A stretch of 64,000 bases of DNA, taken from positions 14,914,760-14,978,759 of the forward strand of contig OY756969.1 of NCBI GenBank assembly GCA_963580455.1, written 5' to 3'. The translations under genes and the position numbers were made by a program. The DNA comes from Euonymus europaeus (taxonomy: Eukaryota; Streptophyta; Magnoliopsida; Celastrales; Celastraceae). The notes beneath the pieces were generated by a model. It was not told the origin of the DNA, did not search any database, and saw only the letters and a program-made list of their open reading frames with translations. This document shows, piece after piece, positions 47,310 through 59,102 of this stretch (the stretch's first letter is position 1; each line of letters begins with the position of its first letter).

Positions 47310-47825
47310 TTATGTGATACAATGCTTGTCTTCAAACACTAATTCCTCCTCAGATTCTTCTTCAGAATCTTCCTCAAAACTCTCTGAATCCCTGACCTGA
47401 CTTGCCAGGACTTCATTCTCATTTCGTAACTCTCTGTTCTCATCCCTAAGACGCATAATTTCACGTCGGAGTCTTCGAGTCTCATGTTGTTGAATCTCTA
47501 GACTGCTGCTTTCCCCGTAGTTGTAACCCGCTATTTCCACATAATGATCATTTCTCAACTTATGAAGCATAAGTCGAGCACATTCTTCCTTGACATCCTG
47601 TTTCCCACCATTAAACGTGGTCCATGCTCTAATCACGCATCCCAAAGCACCCAACTCAACATCTGGGTTTTGCAAAGTGACTGTTGTTCTAACACATGAA
47701 GGTTCCCTCACCGTTTTATAACATGGAGGAGGCATTCCATGACTGGAAGCAAACCCCTCTAGCACCCTCACTGAACAATCCTGGGTGTTTTCTCCACTCG
47801 CCATTTTCCTAAATGATATGGTCAT
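47310..47825 (-). CDS. Extra ORF in LTR retrotransposon: dsRBD-like region, leucine zipper, acidic tail
   Basis: An intact 171-codon frame on the same strand as gag, ending about 400 bases before the 3' LTR. The second Met (residue 8, 47804) has the better context (AAAATGGCG), giving a 164-residue protein. Residues 20-90 recall a double-stranded RNA-binding domain in helix-strand-strand-helix order: VLEGFASSHGMPPPCYKTVR, then an apparent strand region, then KQDVKEECARLMLHKL as the last helix, though the usual KKxAK is weak. Residues 115-140 form a zipper with Leu at 119, 126, 133 and 140. Residues 148-166 are mostly Glu/Asp/Ser. A role in binding structured RNA or blocking silencing is speculation. 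It resembles no usual gag, pol or env-like product. The frame is open although gag is broken. Confidence 0.6.
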   Translation of the reverse strand: MTISFRKMASGENTQDCSVRVLEGFASSHGMPPPCYKTVREPSCVRTTVTLQNPDVELGALGCVIRAWTTFNGGKQDVKEECARLMLHKLRNDHYVEIAGYNYGESSSLEIQQHETRRLRREIMRLRDENRELRNENEVLASQVRDSESFEEDSEEESEEELVFEDKHCIT

Positions 47826-50289
47826 TCACCTTGTTTCCCCTCCATATATATATAGTCTAAATGCCTAACACGTTTCTTGTAACACCTACAACCTTAGGTA
47901 ACCTTGCACCAACGTGCAACCCCATAAACGACCCTAGCCTTTTCAGCTACTCCATATCGTGTCACTATTTCTTGTGGTGCTCCAAAACATCCGTGCAGAT
48001 TTTGTTTCACCCAAATCCTCTTTAATTGTACCACAAAATCTCTATTATCTCTGAAAGATTCCTAGCGAATCCATTTGCCTTCCCCGAATCTTCAATGTCG
48101 GTAATAATTTCATCTTGCTACTATTTGTTCACAGGACAACTAGTCTATGCTAGTGTATACTCCAAAGCCTCGATAAAACTTCATATTACTCTGGGATTAT
48201 TCGGTCCCTCCCACTCTGTCCACCATTACTATTATCGAATTTAATAAATGCATTCTCTAAATATCCAATCTCTTCTGTAAATAGCTAGCAGTTACTCACA
48301 TTTAGTTCTAAAGCATTCATGCTTCGCCATCATATTCCATTTAGTAGAGAATATTTATCCTATTGACATTCGAAGTAAACACCCAATGTCTAAACTCTTC
48401 ACCAACGATGTCCTAATCAACACCATTAATCTCCATTTCTTTACTATTTAGTGTTAGTAATAAAACACATCAACAACTACCAAACATTTAGTACCTCTCA
48501 CAATTTGAGACCATTTATCTTATTCTCGAGCGGATTATTTTCGCCCCATCATTCTGTACACAAATGTTATTCATTTGTTCCTAAATAAACATTTATTCCC
48601 TTTCTACATCCATATCTTAAGGAATTTTGTTTTCCCCAAATTTTACTTACTTTTATAATCTTCAGGATTATCTTCCTCAAGGATGCTAATCCTATTTCCA
48701 AGTCCCTCTCAATGGACTCTAAATAATAAGTTTATCATGGAACAAGATAACTCTTAGCTACAACCATTCGTCATGAAGTTTCCATGACTCTACACTAAAC
48801 TCACCATCACATTCATTTTTTTTTTCATCATTTTATACGAGGGTCACCAAGACTCCATCTCCTAGCTTACACACACCACCCCAACAATCTCCCCTTCGAG
48901 TAATGTTACGCCTCGAACTGACTGGACGGTTGGGTGCCTTATGAGTGGTAAGGGCCGAAACTTATAAAAAGGCAATTTTTTTTTTCGTGATAGCCCAACC
49001 CGGATTTATTGACACCACCGGTGGTCACTGATTTTACACAAGCTCATGGGCCACTACCCCCAACCCGTCCCCAGCCCACTAGTATTTCAAGTGACTGAGA
49101 GGTTGTTGCTAGGCTTCGAACAAATATTTACTATAACAATTCAACAACATCCTAGATATCCCTCGGATGCTTCGATGTGTTCTAATATCCATCTATCATT
49201 TATACCTCTTATACCCATTAGGGTTTTCTCGACATTTATTCATTTCCACAAATATCATTTCAATTGACACAAGTCAATTACCACCTAAATTACATTGACT
49301 TCCAATACCATTTCATAGTTTACTATCAACTATAAATCACCGATCCATTTCCAATCCCAAACCACCAACTTATCAATATCCGCTCATGTGCACAATTTGC
49401 ACCATAGCTCTCGATGTAACTCAACCACACCTCGCATTCTATTTAAATTTTCCAACATAAATTCGATCTCTTTTTTTTTCACATACATTCACTCTCATTT
49501 GATTTCAATACATTCACCGCTACAACCGTACCCGAAAACTTAACCAACAACCCAATTGTCTGCTCATGGACAAGATACTTGCCCATTAATCGAGGTACAT
49601 CCGCACTAATGTAGTACTTCACTTCATCATTTCTTAGCTAAACCATATTTCGATTTGCAACTCATACACCATGTAACCGCTCGACAGCCTGCGTTACCCT
49701 TGTCAATCAAGCTCCAGTATCCACACTAATACAGAGTATCACATTCTGTACTCCTTGCACCACGCGTCATAGCCACAGGGGGCCTAACAATACACGCATA
49801 TAAAATATCGCAGTCTGTAACTCGTGCCCCACGTAGTAGGTCAACAGTTTACTTTGACCCAAATCAACCAAACTCAACATTCACAAAGATGCTCCGTATC
49901 ACACTTGCAACTCCTACACTACGTGTCACACCTAAAAGGCATTACAGAACACGCCGATGTAGAGTATCACCCGTCATAATACCGTCAAAGTCATCGATCA
50001 CAACTTATAGCTCTACTAACATTATCCTAAATGAAATATTCTATGAGTTTACATCTAACTTGTCACCTCTAAATAAATTTAAGTGTTAGTGGTAAATATC
50101 CCTAGCACTCTAAAACCTAAACTTTCATCTACGGATATAGAAGGAAATTTAAACGTCCTATTCCAAACGACACTCCCAACCAATAACTTTAAATCAAGAA
50201 ATTACCTCTAACCACTTTGAGGTTTTCAGAAGTCTCTCGAGGTTCCAATACATGATCACTCTCCTTTGTCAATGCCAGTTGTTGTAGCG
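47826..50289. other. Non-coding interior of the gypsy derivative
   Basis: About 2.5 kb of AT-rich, C-rich-strand sequence without any frame over 75 codons that resembles pol. Single phrases recall decayed coding, but nothing could be assigned. It likely replaces or is the extreme decay of pol. Confidence 0.5.
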
Positions 50290-50968
50290 ATTGTAAGCCT
50301 AGTGTCTGCGCCTGTTGTAACCCTCCACTTTTTTGTGGACATTCCCTGTTCTTGTGGCCGATCATGCCACACCTAAAGCACCTCAGTTCTGCACTCGTAC
50401 ACTAGTCCCTCTTATGACCTTCTTCACCGCACTTATAACAAATAAGCTTGCAACCACGTGGCCTTGATCTTTTTTCACGATCACCTCTTTGACCCTTCTC
50501 AGCTTGAGACGCAATCCTCTGTCTCTTCAGGTTGCCTACACCACTGCCACTAGCTGCTGAAGCCATATGACCCATCTGTGTTCCAATTATCTGCGCTTGG
50601 ACCACCTGAGCCAAACTCATTACGATACTTGCCAGGTCTTGCAATGTCACGGGTTGCCCCATATTACTGATGGGAGCAACTTGTACCTCTGGTTGTCCCT
50701 GCACCTGTACTGGAGGAATCTCCAAAGCCCGCTCATGTTGTTCCAATCGAACGCCTTTACCAATGGCTATCCCATCTTGAACAATCATTTCCTCGTCTAG
50801 CCCTATGCTTGGATCAAGCACTGACTCCTGTGTAGTATGAGTGTGCCTAGTAGTGCACATTGTACTTCTACCACGACCTCTACCACGGCCATTAGGCCTT
50901 CCTCGTCTGCCCTCAACAATAGGGATCTCTACAGCACGTGATGACCTTGTCACCCTACGAGTGTCCAT
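50290..50968 (-). pseudogene. gag remnant: N-terminus fused to zinc knuckles
   Basis: The frame at 51097-50402 has a likely start at residue 44 (50968; MDTRRVTRSSRAVEIP), soon after the primer site. It is Arg/Gly-rich, then has a hydrophobic stretch (LQDLASIVMSLAQVVQAQI) and a basic nucleocapsid part. The first knuckle CYKCGEEGHKRD is interrupted by a TAG just before its fourth Cys. Reading past the stop, a second knuckle CFRCGMIGHKNREC is intact (about 50335-50376). The usual capsid domain between N-terminus and knuckles is absent, so it is a deletion derivative as well as a nonsense mutant. It probably cannot form particles alone. Confidence 0.7.
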
Positions 50969-51124
50969 CTGTGCCACAAAAGATAACACTACTAAATACA
51001 TAATTTCTATTGAGGATTTAAGGGATAAGAAAACGTACCGGATCAGCAGAGGTCGTGACATGGCCTGGAGACTTACTAACTTACATCTAGGACCCAACCC
51101 CAGATCCTACATAGAGCTAACCTC

Positions 51125-51136
51125 GCCCTGATACCA
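51125..51136 (-). other. Primer binding site, initiator tRNA-Met
   Basis: Minus-strand TGGTATCAGGGC, three bases inside the 5' LTR. It has one mismatch to the usual TGGTATCAGAGC. Confidence 0.75.
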
Positions 51137-51139
51137 AAC

Positions 51140-53109
51140 TGTGACGCCCCGACCCAAATTCCAAGCACAGAGCCGGGAGCGCCACTTTAGGCGTGTGCCC
51201 CATCACTAAGGACCTCACCACATGCCAACCTAACCCCAGATTCTAACAGAAATCCGACAGCACCTCCCCGTATATCGGAGAGTGCAAACCTGGAATCACA
51301 TCTCACTTAGCACGCGAAAGACAATCAATAATAATCAGAGAAATTCCGCAGCCTAACAGGGCCTCTAGCCATCTATCCACATTCACACACTAGGCAGGGC
51401 CTCAGGCCTCCTAATCACATGCAATCAATAAGCAAAACATATTCATATCAATAATATCATCGAAGACTATCAAAGTCTATCAATCCGGACCCAAGGTCCA
51501 GCATACCTCCCAACCATCCATCCAACATACCGAAAAGGTATTTAAACAACATAATAATCAACCAAATAAAGTACTATATGTACTTAATTCATAACCAAGG
51601 TTCTCAAACCAACGAATACAAATCCTAGTGCTCCTAGGGTGGCCTTCCATGTCACGCCGCCTCCTACTGATCCGCAGCCTGGTTCTCAGCACCAGTCTCA
51701 CCTGAAGGATACAGAAAATGAATAGGGTGAGCAGGAGGCTCAGTAGGGAAAATAATATGAATCATAAAAGATGTATAGGCTGAATATTGAAACAAGCTCA
51801 ATGCAGCAACATGACATCCTAAAATGTCACAACAATGTATAACCTTGGGCTACACCCTACAGCGCCTAGCACAAGGCAACGAATATTCCAGAAAATCATC
51901 GGAACCCTTGCACTTTGCCCCGGAACGACTATAGGTGCACCTACATAATAGAAATCCTGATTCCGGCAACAATGTGCCCATTCAGTATCCAACATCATCA
52001 CAAAAGTATAACCTAAGGGTACTACGAGTCCATACTCGTAGACCCAATGCATCTATAATTCATGCCCAATAATGTCATGCAGAAGAAGTTCGTATATATA
52101 ATAATCCTATATAAATACATAACTACATGATGCATGAACGAGGTTTATCATGCCCAATAGATGATTAAGCATTCAAAGGGTATGTAAGTTCATCAATAAT
52201 CAACAAGAAGGTTCGTTCTTCCTAAGGAACAATTTAGGCAAGAACACAAATAATAAAGACCAATGAAGAATTTCAACCGCTCTTTAGAGAAAAAACAATA
52301 CGATAGAAAATGGGTTAAGAATCCCTACCTCAATTCCAAGCTATCACAAGCTACAAGTTTTTCCCAAATTCTAGGGTTTGAGTTTTCGAACCTATCATAT
52401 AGCAAATTCATCACCCAATCCCACAAATTAATCCCCCATAACCATAATCAACATAAATCAAACCAACAACTTAAGAGAAAATTACCTTTCTCTCTCTAGA
52501 ACCCAAATATGCTAGGTTCAAGCCTTCAAACCTTCAGTCCACCAAATCTTCAAACAACCTAGTATATATCAACATATATAGACTTAAATCAACCTCTATA
52601 GTCATTCTAAAACAGCCATTCAAAGTTCCATTCGAAATTACAAAAACCCTAGGTTTTATGGAAAACTAGAAACTTACCTCAAATCCCTCCAACTTTGTCA
52701 AACTCTTCTTTAATCTTCATCTATCCTTCAATCCAAGCTTCAATCCTTGAAATCTCTCAAGAATCTCTCTTTATCTCTCTATTTCTCTCTCTCTCTCTCT
52801 AAAGTCGGAATTTTTCACAACGATTAAGTTCTGGCCCGTGCAACTTTTGTACACGCCTAGGAGACCTCCTAGGCGTGTGACCTTACATTTTGTTTAGCTC
52901 CGTCTCGTTCTTAGCTTCGATTTGATATATTATGGGCCCGAAACAGACATCTGTGCTAAAAGTTATGACCAACTTACCGAACCTAGTTCCTAAACGATTC
53001 TTTACGGTCTTATACCACTCAAGTGGTCCATAACTTCTTCGAATCCATTTCTAAAAACTTATAACCCAAAATTTAGCCATACTTAATATTTTTGGGTCGG
53101 GGTTTCACA
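51140..53109 (-). repeat. 5' LTR of the extra-ORF gypsy element
   Basis: 1970 bp with TGTGA/TCACA ends. Relative to the 3' LTR it lacks about 90 bases near 52829 (the stretch with GCTAGGCGCTCGGAATTTGC) and has an extra 30 or so near 51463. Confidence 0.9.
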
Positions 53110-53114
53110 GTTAA

Positions 53115-54990
53115 TAAATAATTAATTAATTTGTGTCAGTATGCGAACTGAATGAAAAAATAAATACAAGTATTTTAAGTGCCTTGAATCCCCTAACATA
53201 ACCGATTGGGCAAGTGACATGTGAAGGATTGATATCACTCACCGGTTTGTGTAGTAGACAAACAGTTAATACAATATATGAATCAATCTCATGCCAATAA
53301 ATATGGAAGTCAATCCCAACAAAATGCTTATATATATTTGATTAGCTCCATATTGCAAAGATAGCCTTAGTCGATCGAGATGCTTAGGACAAATAGGTGA
53401 ATATTATTAGGAATAAAATTATTAGTAAATATGAAAAGTTCGTGCGACGTAACTTGGTTGTATGAAGAAGCAAATTGAAGCAATTATGTGCATGGTTGTA
53501 GTGTATGCATGACTGAAGCAATCATACTAGTGCAAGGACAATTATCTTGGGAAAAGGAAACAATTTTAGTTGTGCAACATGAAATAATCACACGAACATG
53601 ACTGTATATTCCGATCGAACAAGGCTTTTCTCTTCTACAAATTTTGGTCGAATAGAGACTCTTTTATTTTTTAAATGCATGTCGAACGACATAAATTTTC
53701 ATTTTAAGGATTTGTCAACCGAAACATTTATAGTAGAAGAAGAATGAAGAATGGGTTTGATACCTTGGTCGATTGAGATGTTTTTTTTATTTAAGGCTAC
53801 TTTTATGTCCGAGCTTCCCTGGTCGTTCCCATTTGTAACACCTGTCGAACAAAACAATATTATATTGAGAGAAACAGGCTCATCTTGACTTGAATCTTTG
53901 GTGACTCCACAATTGGATATGATGACTTCCCGTGCTTTATATTTTTCGGATGACCATGCTGCATTTTTTTTTACACTTGTACTTCAAACAATTGATGTTT
54001 GGTTGAACGAGGATTTTAAAAGGTAATTTTTAACCTAAAATAATTTTTATCAATTCTTTGTCGAACTAAGGCAATGTAATCATTCGCCACACCTATTCTT
54101 CATGCATCTTTCAAACGGAGACAAAATCTTTTCATATGTTGGTTGAACGAAGGATTCACAATTCTCTATGCACCTTCTTCATATCTTGATCGAGCGAAGG
54201 AGTCACATTTATTTTTGATGGTTTTTCTTCTGATGTTAGTCGAATGGAGACAATACTACAACATGATTTTCTTGTATTGTTGGTTGAACGAGACAATGTT
54301 CATATCCATTGTATCCCTACTTGTGCTACCAAAGCATCTTTTACTCTACATATCCCTTTTGGTGCATCTTAACTAGTGTCGATCGCGCTTTGAATGTTGA
54401 TGTGCAACTTGCTAGTTTGTCCCCCACTTTTGCAGTTAAATTGCTTGAGTTTTGAGAGTAGTTTGGAGTGGAAACTCTGAATTATTTTGAAAGGTAGCAC
54501 CATCAAGGAATTTCGCGCTCCTCGACCGAAAATGTGATTGTTGATAGACCAAAGTTGGAGTTGATCTCATCTAGACCGATATGGGTTAACTTTTGTTTCC
54601 TGCAGATGTTAGAAGGAGCAATACACGCTAAACAAATTATTTATACTTTCAAGTGACCATGTGATCTTCGGTCGACATCATGACCTTTGTTTATAGAGCC
54701 AATATGAAAACACAGTAAATCTTTTGTGTCTTGCGTGTCATTGCTTCAGCTTCTTTCAAATGTCGCTCGACACATTTGGTCTCTTGCCATGTATATAAAC
54801 TCTAACAAGGTTTCCAATCTTTGATGCATCTACAGTTGATAGACGGAGAAATCGACACTTTAATGGTAGGGTAGCTATTATCATTTATTGAGACTTGACG
54901 TCAAGTGTAGAGTAGGATTATTATCCGGTACAACTATATTATTGGATGGATATCTTTTCGGTCGACCATGTTGGAAAAAATGGTGGTCAA
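53115..54990. other. Repetitive block, right part, no gene
   Basis: Continuation of 43166-44864 after the gypsy insertion. It is rich in GTCGAACGA/GGTTGAACGA words and has the recurring GTCCCCCACTTTTGCAGT phrase at 54418. No coding domain was found. It may be part of a long LTR or an unclassified repeat. Confidence 0.35.
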
Positions 54991-55800
54991 CCACTATTTG
55001 ACCAATAATTTTGTGGGTTCTAATCTTCAATATGAAGAGGAGAATTGGAGTTGAAAGTTGTCCAAAACCATTTTTTGGTTGAACGGAGATTGACTCCAAA
55101 GTGATCATGTGAACCATGATATATTGAGTACAAAATAATAGAAATGTGGGATTCCCACATTTCATAATTGTGTTGTGTGACTTGGGTTTATAAACCCAAG
55201 TGTTGGATGTAAGACTTGGGCCCAATGGCACCCAAGCTTTTGTGAGGGAGAGAGGCTCTATATCATGGGTTTGGGCTCACTAAAACACATACACGCGCTC
55301 CGGGCCGAGCTCGGGCGAGGCTTATGAAGCCCATCTGGACTTAATCTTTTGCACTAGTCCACTAGCCAGATTCGTTGAATGTGGACATGAGGCTTAATTC
55401 AAATTTAAAATTTTCGTTACGGTATTAATTTAAATATTCCGTTACAATATGAATTCGGTTTAATACTGAATTTAATTGATTCTCCTTGGGTTCTACTATA
55501 AATAGTAGCCCAAATGGTATGGAAAATACACACCATTTTTACTCTACCGAAATACTTCTCCATAGCTTTCCATCTTCTCGAAATTCTATTTGAGAGTGTT
55601 TTCACTGTTGGTTCGATCGATCCTGCCGGTATACCTGTGTCATCTACCGTTGGAAGTGGGCATTGTATCTTGGGAGGTTCTTGCCCGAAAAAGCAGACAC
55701 CTGTGGCTGGGGCATTATCACCGTAAGGAGATTCGCATACTAGCGTACCTTGCTCTCTCTCCTCAATTCGTTATTCGGTAACTTATATAGGTAGATTTAT
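54991..55800 (+). repeat. Copia-like LTR 3' portion with TATA box
   Basis: A TATA box (CTATAAATAG) is followed by a leader of about 300 bases and a CTCTCTCTCC stretch, the usual layout of U3-R-U5 in plant Copia LTRs. The upstream part has the typical GGGCCCAATGGCACCC and GGGCTCACTAAAACAC phrases. Borders were not resolved. Small frames around 55514-55781 sit inside the leader and are not genes. Confidence 0.4.
55495..55505 (+). promoter_or_regulatory. TATA box of Copia-like LTR
   Basis: TACTATAAATAGTA, a self-complementary TATA box, lies upstream of a CT-rich leader. Confidence 0.5.
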
Positions 55801-57340
55801 ATATTGATGTTTCTTGATATCTATATATGTTGCATGTATTCATAACACTTTGGAAACAATTCATTATTAACTAATATTTCCTAAAATCTTAAGGTGATAA
55901 ACGATTATATAATTGTATGAATTGTTCGATCTTGCACGCTATCTATTCCAATTTAAAACAAGATTAACTTTGCTTGTAAAGCTAGTTGATATTTAAATTC
56001 ACTTGGTTTATCTACTGTTGATACATGCAACTATTGTTTTTTGTGTTTATAGGTTTCGATCCATTGCCTGCTAAATTTTTTGGTGTAATCTGTGCATGAA
56101 ACTGTTACATCAATGATTTAAATTGACAATGGTTAGTTGTGGATGCTTTATGATACCTACAAATTGACTGATTAAATTCACAATTGAGTGCATTGTTTTT
56201 CCCTTATTTATTAAATTAATAATCAGTGCACATTTATTAGTGAAACGGCTACTTATCCATATATATTTATATAGACGGTTTACTATCTGTCTAAATCATA
56301 AACTAAAATTTAATATAAATGTGCATGGCCTTTAAGATACCAATATATCTCTAAACAAAGTATATGCATGCTACTTTTGGGATATGAAACATTGCAATTA
56401 AAGGAGGATATTATTTCATTTCATCTGCATTTTTTTGGGGGTGCATACCATTAGATTAAAAGAGGAATAATAGAGAATAGAAATTCTAGTTCTGGAGATA
56501 TTGGTCATGAACACCGGGAAGTGAAAATCTATTCCTTAAAATCATGCACTCTTGTTTCGGTTAGTGAAGAACTTATCCAATGATAGCATGATACAGTTAC
56601 CTTGTTAGTACCAATAAAGATTGGTGTTTAGATGGTATGGGTACGGCTTACTTGTCTTCTAGGACTTTAGGATAGACCTCAGCAAGGGTGAAAGGGGACT
56701 TCTTTCATTTAACTCCTATGGTGTTCTAAGTGAGTGTACCCTTTTGAAATCCTGGGAAAACTGGTGCATCCTTGGTTGTTGTATCAAGCAACTCGACAGA
56801 TACTTTTTTTGGATTATGAATGGAAGAACTTCAGTTGATCCCTGTACCAGTCACTGATTTGACTATTAATTTTCACTTTCCTTTTTGCATTGATCCCTTG
56901 CTAGTTGCTACTCTGCTAATTCGTTATCCTCTTAGATGCAATTAGGCCAACTTTCCATACCTCTGATGCTCAAAGAATTTTATGATGCGACAAAGTTAGG
57001 CCAATTATTTTAAACGTTGAGATAGACAAGCTTTATGGTTATGCGTGGTTGAGACTAAAGTTAAAGCTGGGACTTCAACCTTCTGAGAGTATGCTTTTCT
57101 TTTCAAAAAATAAAGAGACATTATGCTACTAACTCGTAAGCATCTGAAAATTGAGTTACCATTCAAAAGATTATAGCTTAGATGTTTTATGAAAGTTGGC
57201 TAAAGCGATCACTGGTAATGTTGTCATGTAACGGCAGCAGTTGGAACTTCTTTCCAGCTGCTTTTATTTATGCTTTTGATAGTTATGCTGATAGGAGAAG
57301 ATTGTGGTGTGGATAACCTCTCATAATCAGTTCTTTTAAA
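55801..57340. other. No gene recognised; contains one copy of a 145-bp repeat
   Basis: AT-rich, intron-like sequence. The segment 56392-56540 repeats at 60001-60148. The rest shows no domain, RNA gene or transposon end. Confidence 0.4.
56392..56540. repeat. 145-bp direct repeat, left copy (partner 60001-60148)
   Basis: Shared run includes AAGAGGAATAATAGAGAATA and GGTCATGAACACCGGGAAGT. The copies differ at about six positions, including a one-base change in a T/G tract. Confidence 0.85.
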
Positions 57341-57545
57341 CATTCTAATCTTTAAGAATAATATATTGGGTTTTAGATATTTTGAAAGAATCTGAATGTC
57401 TAGATCATTTTGAGGCTCTACTTTGCTGTCATGGACAATAATTTCACTAAATCTATACATGGCAGTTTTAATGTTATAATCTTTTAAAATAATGTTGGGT
57501 TTTAAATATTTTGGGAGGCCCTGAATGTGTAGATCATCGATCACA
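57340..57545. repeat. Pair of ~65-bp repeats spaced ~125 bp
   Basis: The two copies (about 57345-57410 and 57475-57540) share TAATCTTTWARAATAAT, TTGGGTTTTARATATTTTG and CTGAATGTSTAGATCAT. The minus strand is open through both copies (57544-57224) and gives a repeated KYLKPNI motif, but no known domain is recognised. Confidence 0.7.
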
Positions 57546-57788
57546 ATGCCTTTGTCTATTTAGCTTGATAAAAGAGAGGATGTAGCTCATTGTTAAGAAC
57601 CTCGATTAATGTCTTGGTTTCTTCTTTTCCAACATATTCTTGTGCATTTCTCCTGATTTTGGGATCACAATGCCTTTGTCTATTTAGCTTGATAAAAGAG
57701 AGGATGTAGCTCATTGTTAAGAACCTCGATTAATGTCTTTTGGTTTCTTCTTTTCCAACATAGTCTTGTGCATTTCTCCTGATTTTGG
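57539..57788. repeat. Tandem duplication, 124-bp period, two copies
   Basis: Copy 1 at 57539-57662 and copy 2 at 57663-57788 are almost identical, from GATCACAATGCCTTTGTC to CTCCTGATTTTGGG. Copy 2 has an extra T and one substitution. A recent unequal exchange or slippage is likely. Confidence 0.9.
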
Positions 57789-57882
57789 GTTTCAGAACAT
57801 GTGTTCGCGGAGTTTCAATAGATTCCCTTATAGTCTGTGAACATAAGCAACCTTATGATTCTTGATGTTTTAGGTAAAGTAT

Positions 57883-58690
57883 GGTGTTACCTGTGAAGCA
57901 CCGACACTCTATTTAGGCGAGAGTGTCCGTGTTCGACACTCTTCGGACACGGACACGCTCCGACACGCTCCGGACACGTGTGGGATACGCAAATTTGAGT
58001 ATCCGAATTTTTTTTTATTTTTTTTAAATTGGACACGTTAGGGACACGCAAATGACATGCGTGTCCCTTAGTAATTCCCTTTTTTAAAAGATATTTTATT
58101 ATTTAATTAAATTAATTTATATGAAAATGAAATTTTGACCTAGAAACAGTGAAACACCTTGCCTTACGCGTGCCTCTCTGCTGTTTCTTCTTCGCTGCTG
58201 CTGCTTCTTCGCTTCTGGTTTCTTCTTCGAGTGACAAGTGCCTCTGTTTCTTCGCGTGCCTCTCTGCTATTTTCTTCTTCGCCGCTGCTTCTTCGCTGCT
58301 GCTGCTTCTTCGCTGCTGGTTTCTTCTTTGAGTGCCTCTGCTTCTTCGCTGCTGGTTTCTTCTTTGGTTCGCGACATTGCTTGGGCTACTGGGTTGCTGG
58401 TTTGGGTTCGCCTAGATTGCTGCTGGTTTGGGTTCCCCACTTCTTGCTGCTGCTTTCTTCTTCGCTTGGGTTTCTGCTGGTTCGTCTTTCCTTGGGTTGT
58501 TAATTTTATATATGTTATGTTGATTGTATTGTAAAATTGAAATGAAACATATAAACATATATATATATTATAATAAATATTCAACGTGTCCTCTAACGTA
58601 TCCGTATCCTAATTTTTTGAAAAATTACGTATCCGCGTGTCCGTGTCGTGTCGTGTCCCGTATCCGTGTCCGTGCTACCTAGGGTGTTAC
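57883..58690. mobile_element. hAT-type non-autonomous element with 8-bp duplication
   Basis: The element is 57891-58682 (792 bp) with GGTGTTAC at 57883-57890 and 58683-58690. Ends CTGTGAAGCACCGACAC and, inverted, CTAGGTAGCACGGACAC are imperfect inverted repeats, followed by many GACACG/CGTGTCC words. The interior has repeated TTCTTCGCTGCTG units, which create artificial Ser/Leu-rich frames on the plus strand at 58149-58534 and their mirror on minus. No transposase. Confidence 0.85.
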
Positions 58691-59102
58691 AGAATGAAGT
58701 ATTGGATTAAGCTTTATCTGTGCAAGGTTGCATATGTTTCAGCTAGATGAGTAGAAAGAGCAAAGATGCTTGAACTTGGATTTTTGACATGAAAGACTAG
58801 ATTGATTTTGGCAATAATCTTTGTGGTCAAGGAATAACCGGAGGTTATTCAATTTGCTTCAGTGGTTTCGCCCTTGCAGGTGAAGATTTTGTTGGATCTG
58901 CTCTCTTTAATCAGAACCTAGATTTAGCATTTTTCTTTGAGAGTGGTGAATTGCTGAGATTCAAAAAGCTCCGTTGAAGGTAGTGATTTTGTCATACTGT
59001 AGAATCATCAATAAGATGCATTGGAGAAATTTCATTCTTGTAGAAACTGATAAAAAAGTTTCATTCCTCATTAGCCATTCTCTAGGAAGCACGGACTCGT
59101 CA
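58691..59102. other. Unassigned stretch between two hAT elements
   Basis: No gene recognised. A plus-strand open stretch (58974 to about 59110) breaks off at the hAT element at 59111, which lies inside it. If the hAT element is removed, the frame continues past 59958 for a few codons. Function unknown. Confidence 0.3.

Larger units (their letters stand above)
44865..53114 (-). mobile_element. Full-length Ty3/gypsy derivative without pol, carrying an extra ORF
   Basis: The element spans 44870-53109 (8240 bp), with GTTAA at 44865-44869 and 53110-53114. LTRs are 44870-46904 and 51140-53109, very similar apart from a few indels. Order on the minus strand: 5' LTR, initiator tRNA-Met primer site, a gag remnant (50968-50402), about 2.6 kb of AT-rich non-coding sequence, an extra ORF (47825-47310), polypurine tract, 3' LTR. 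No protease, reverse transcriptase or integrase is recognisable, so it must have moved in trans. The GACGAAATTTGTTTAAGGGG phrase before the 3' LTR is typical of gypsy elements, often chromoviruses. Confidence 0.9.

Noticed and set aside
58149..58584. Ser/Leu-rich frames on the plus strand and their Glu/Lys-rich mirror
   Set aside because: They come from TTCTTCGCTGCTG repeats inside the hAT element, not from a gene.
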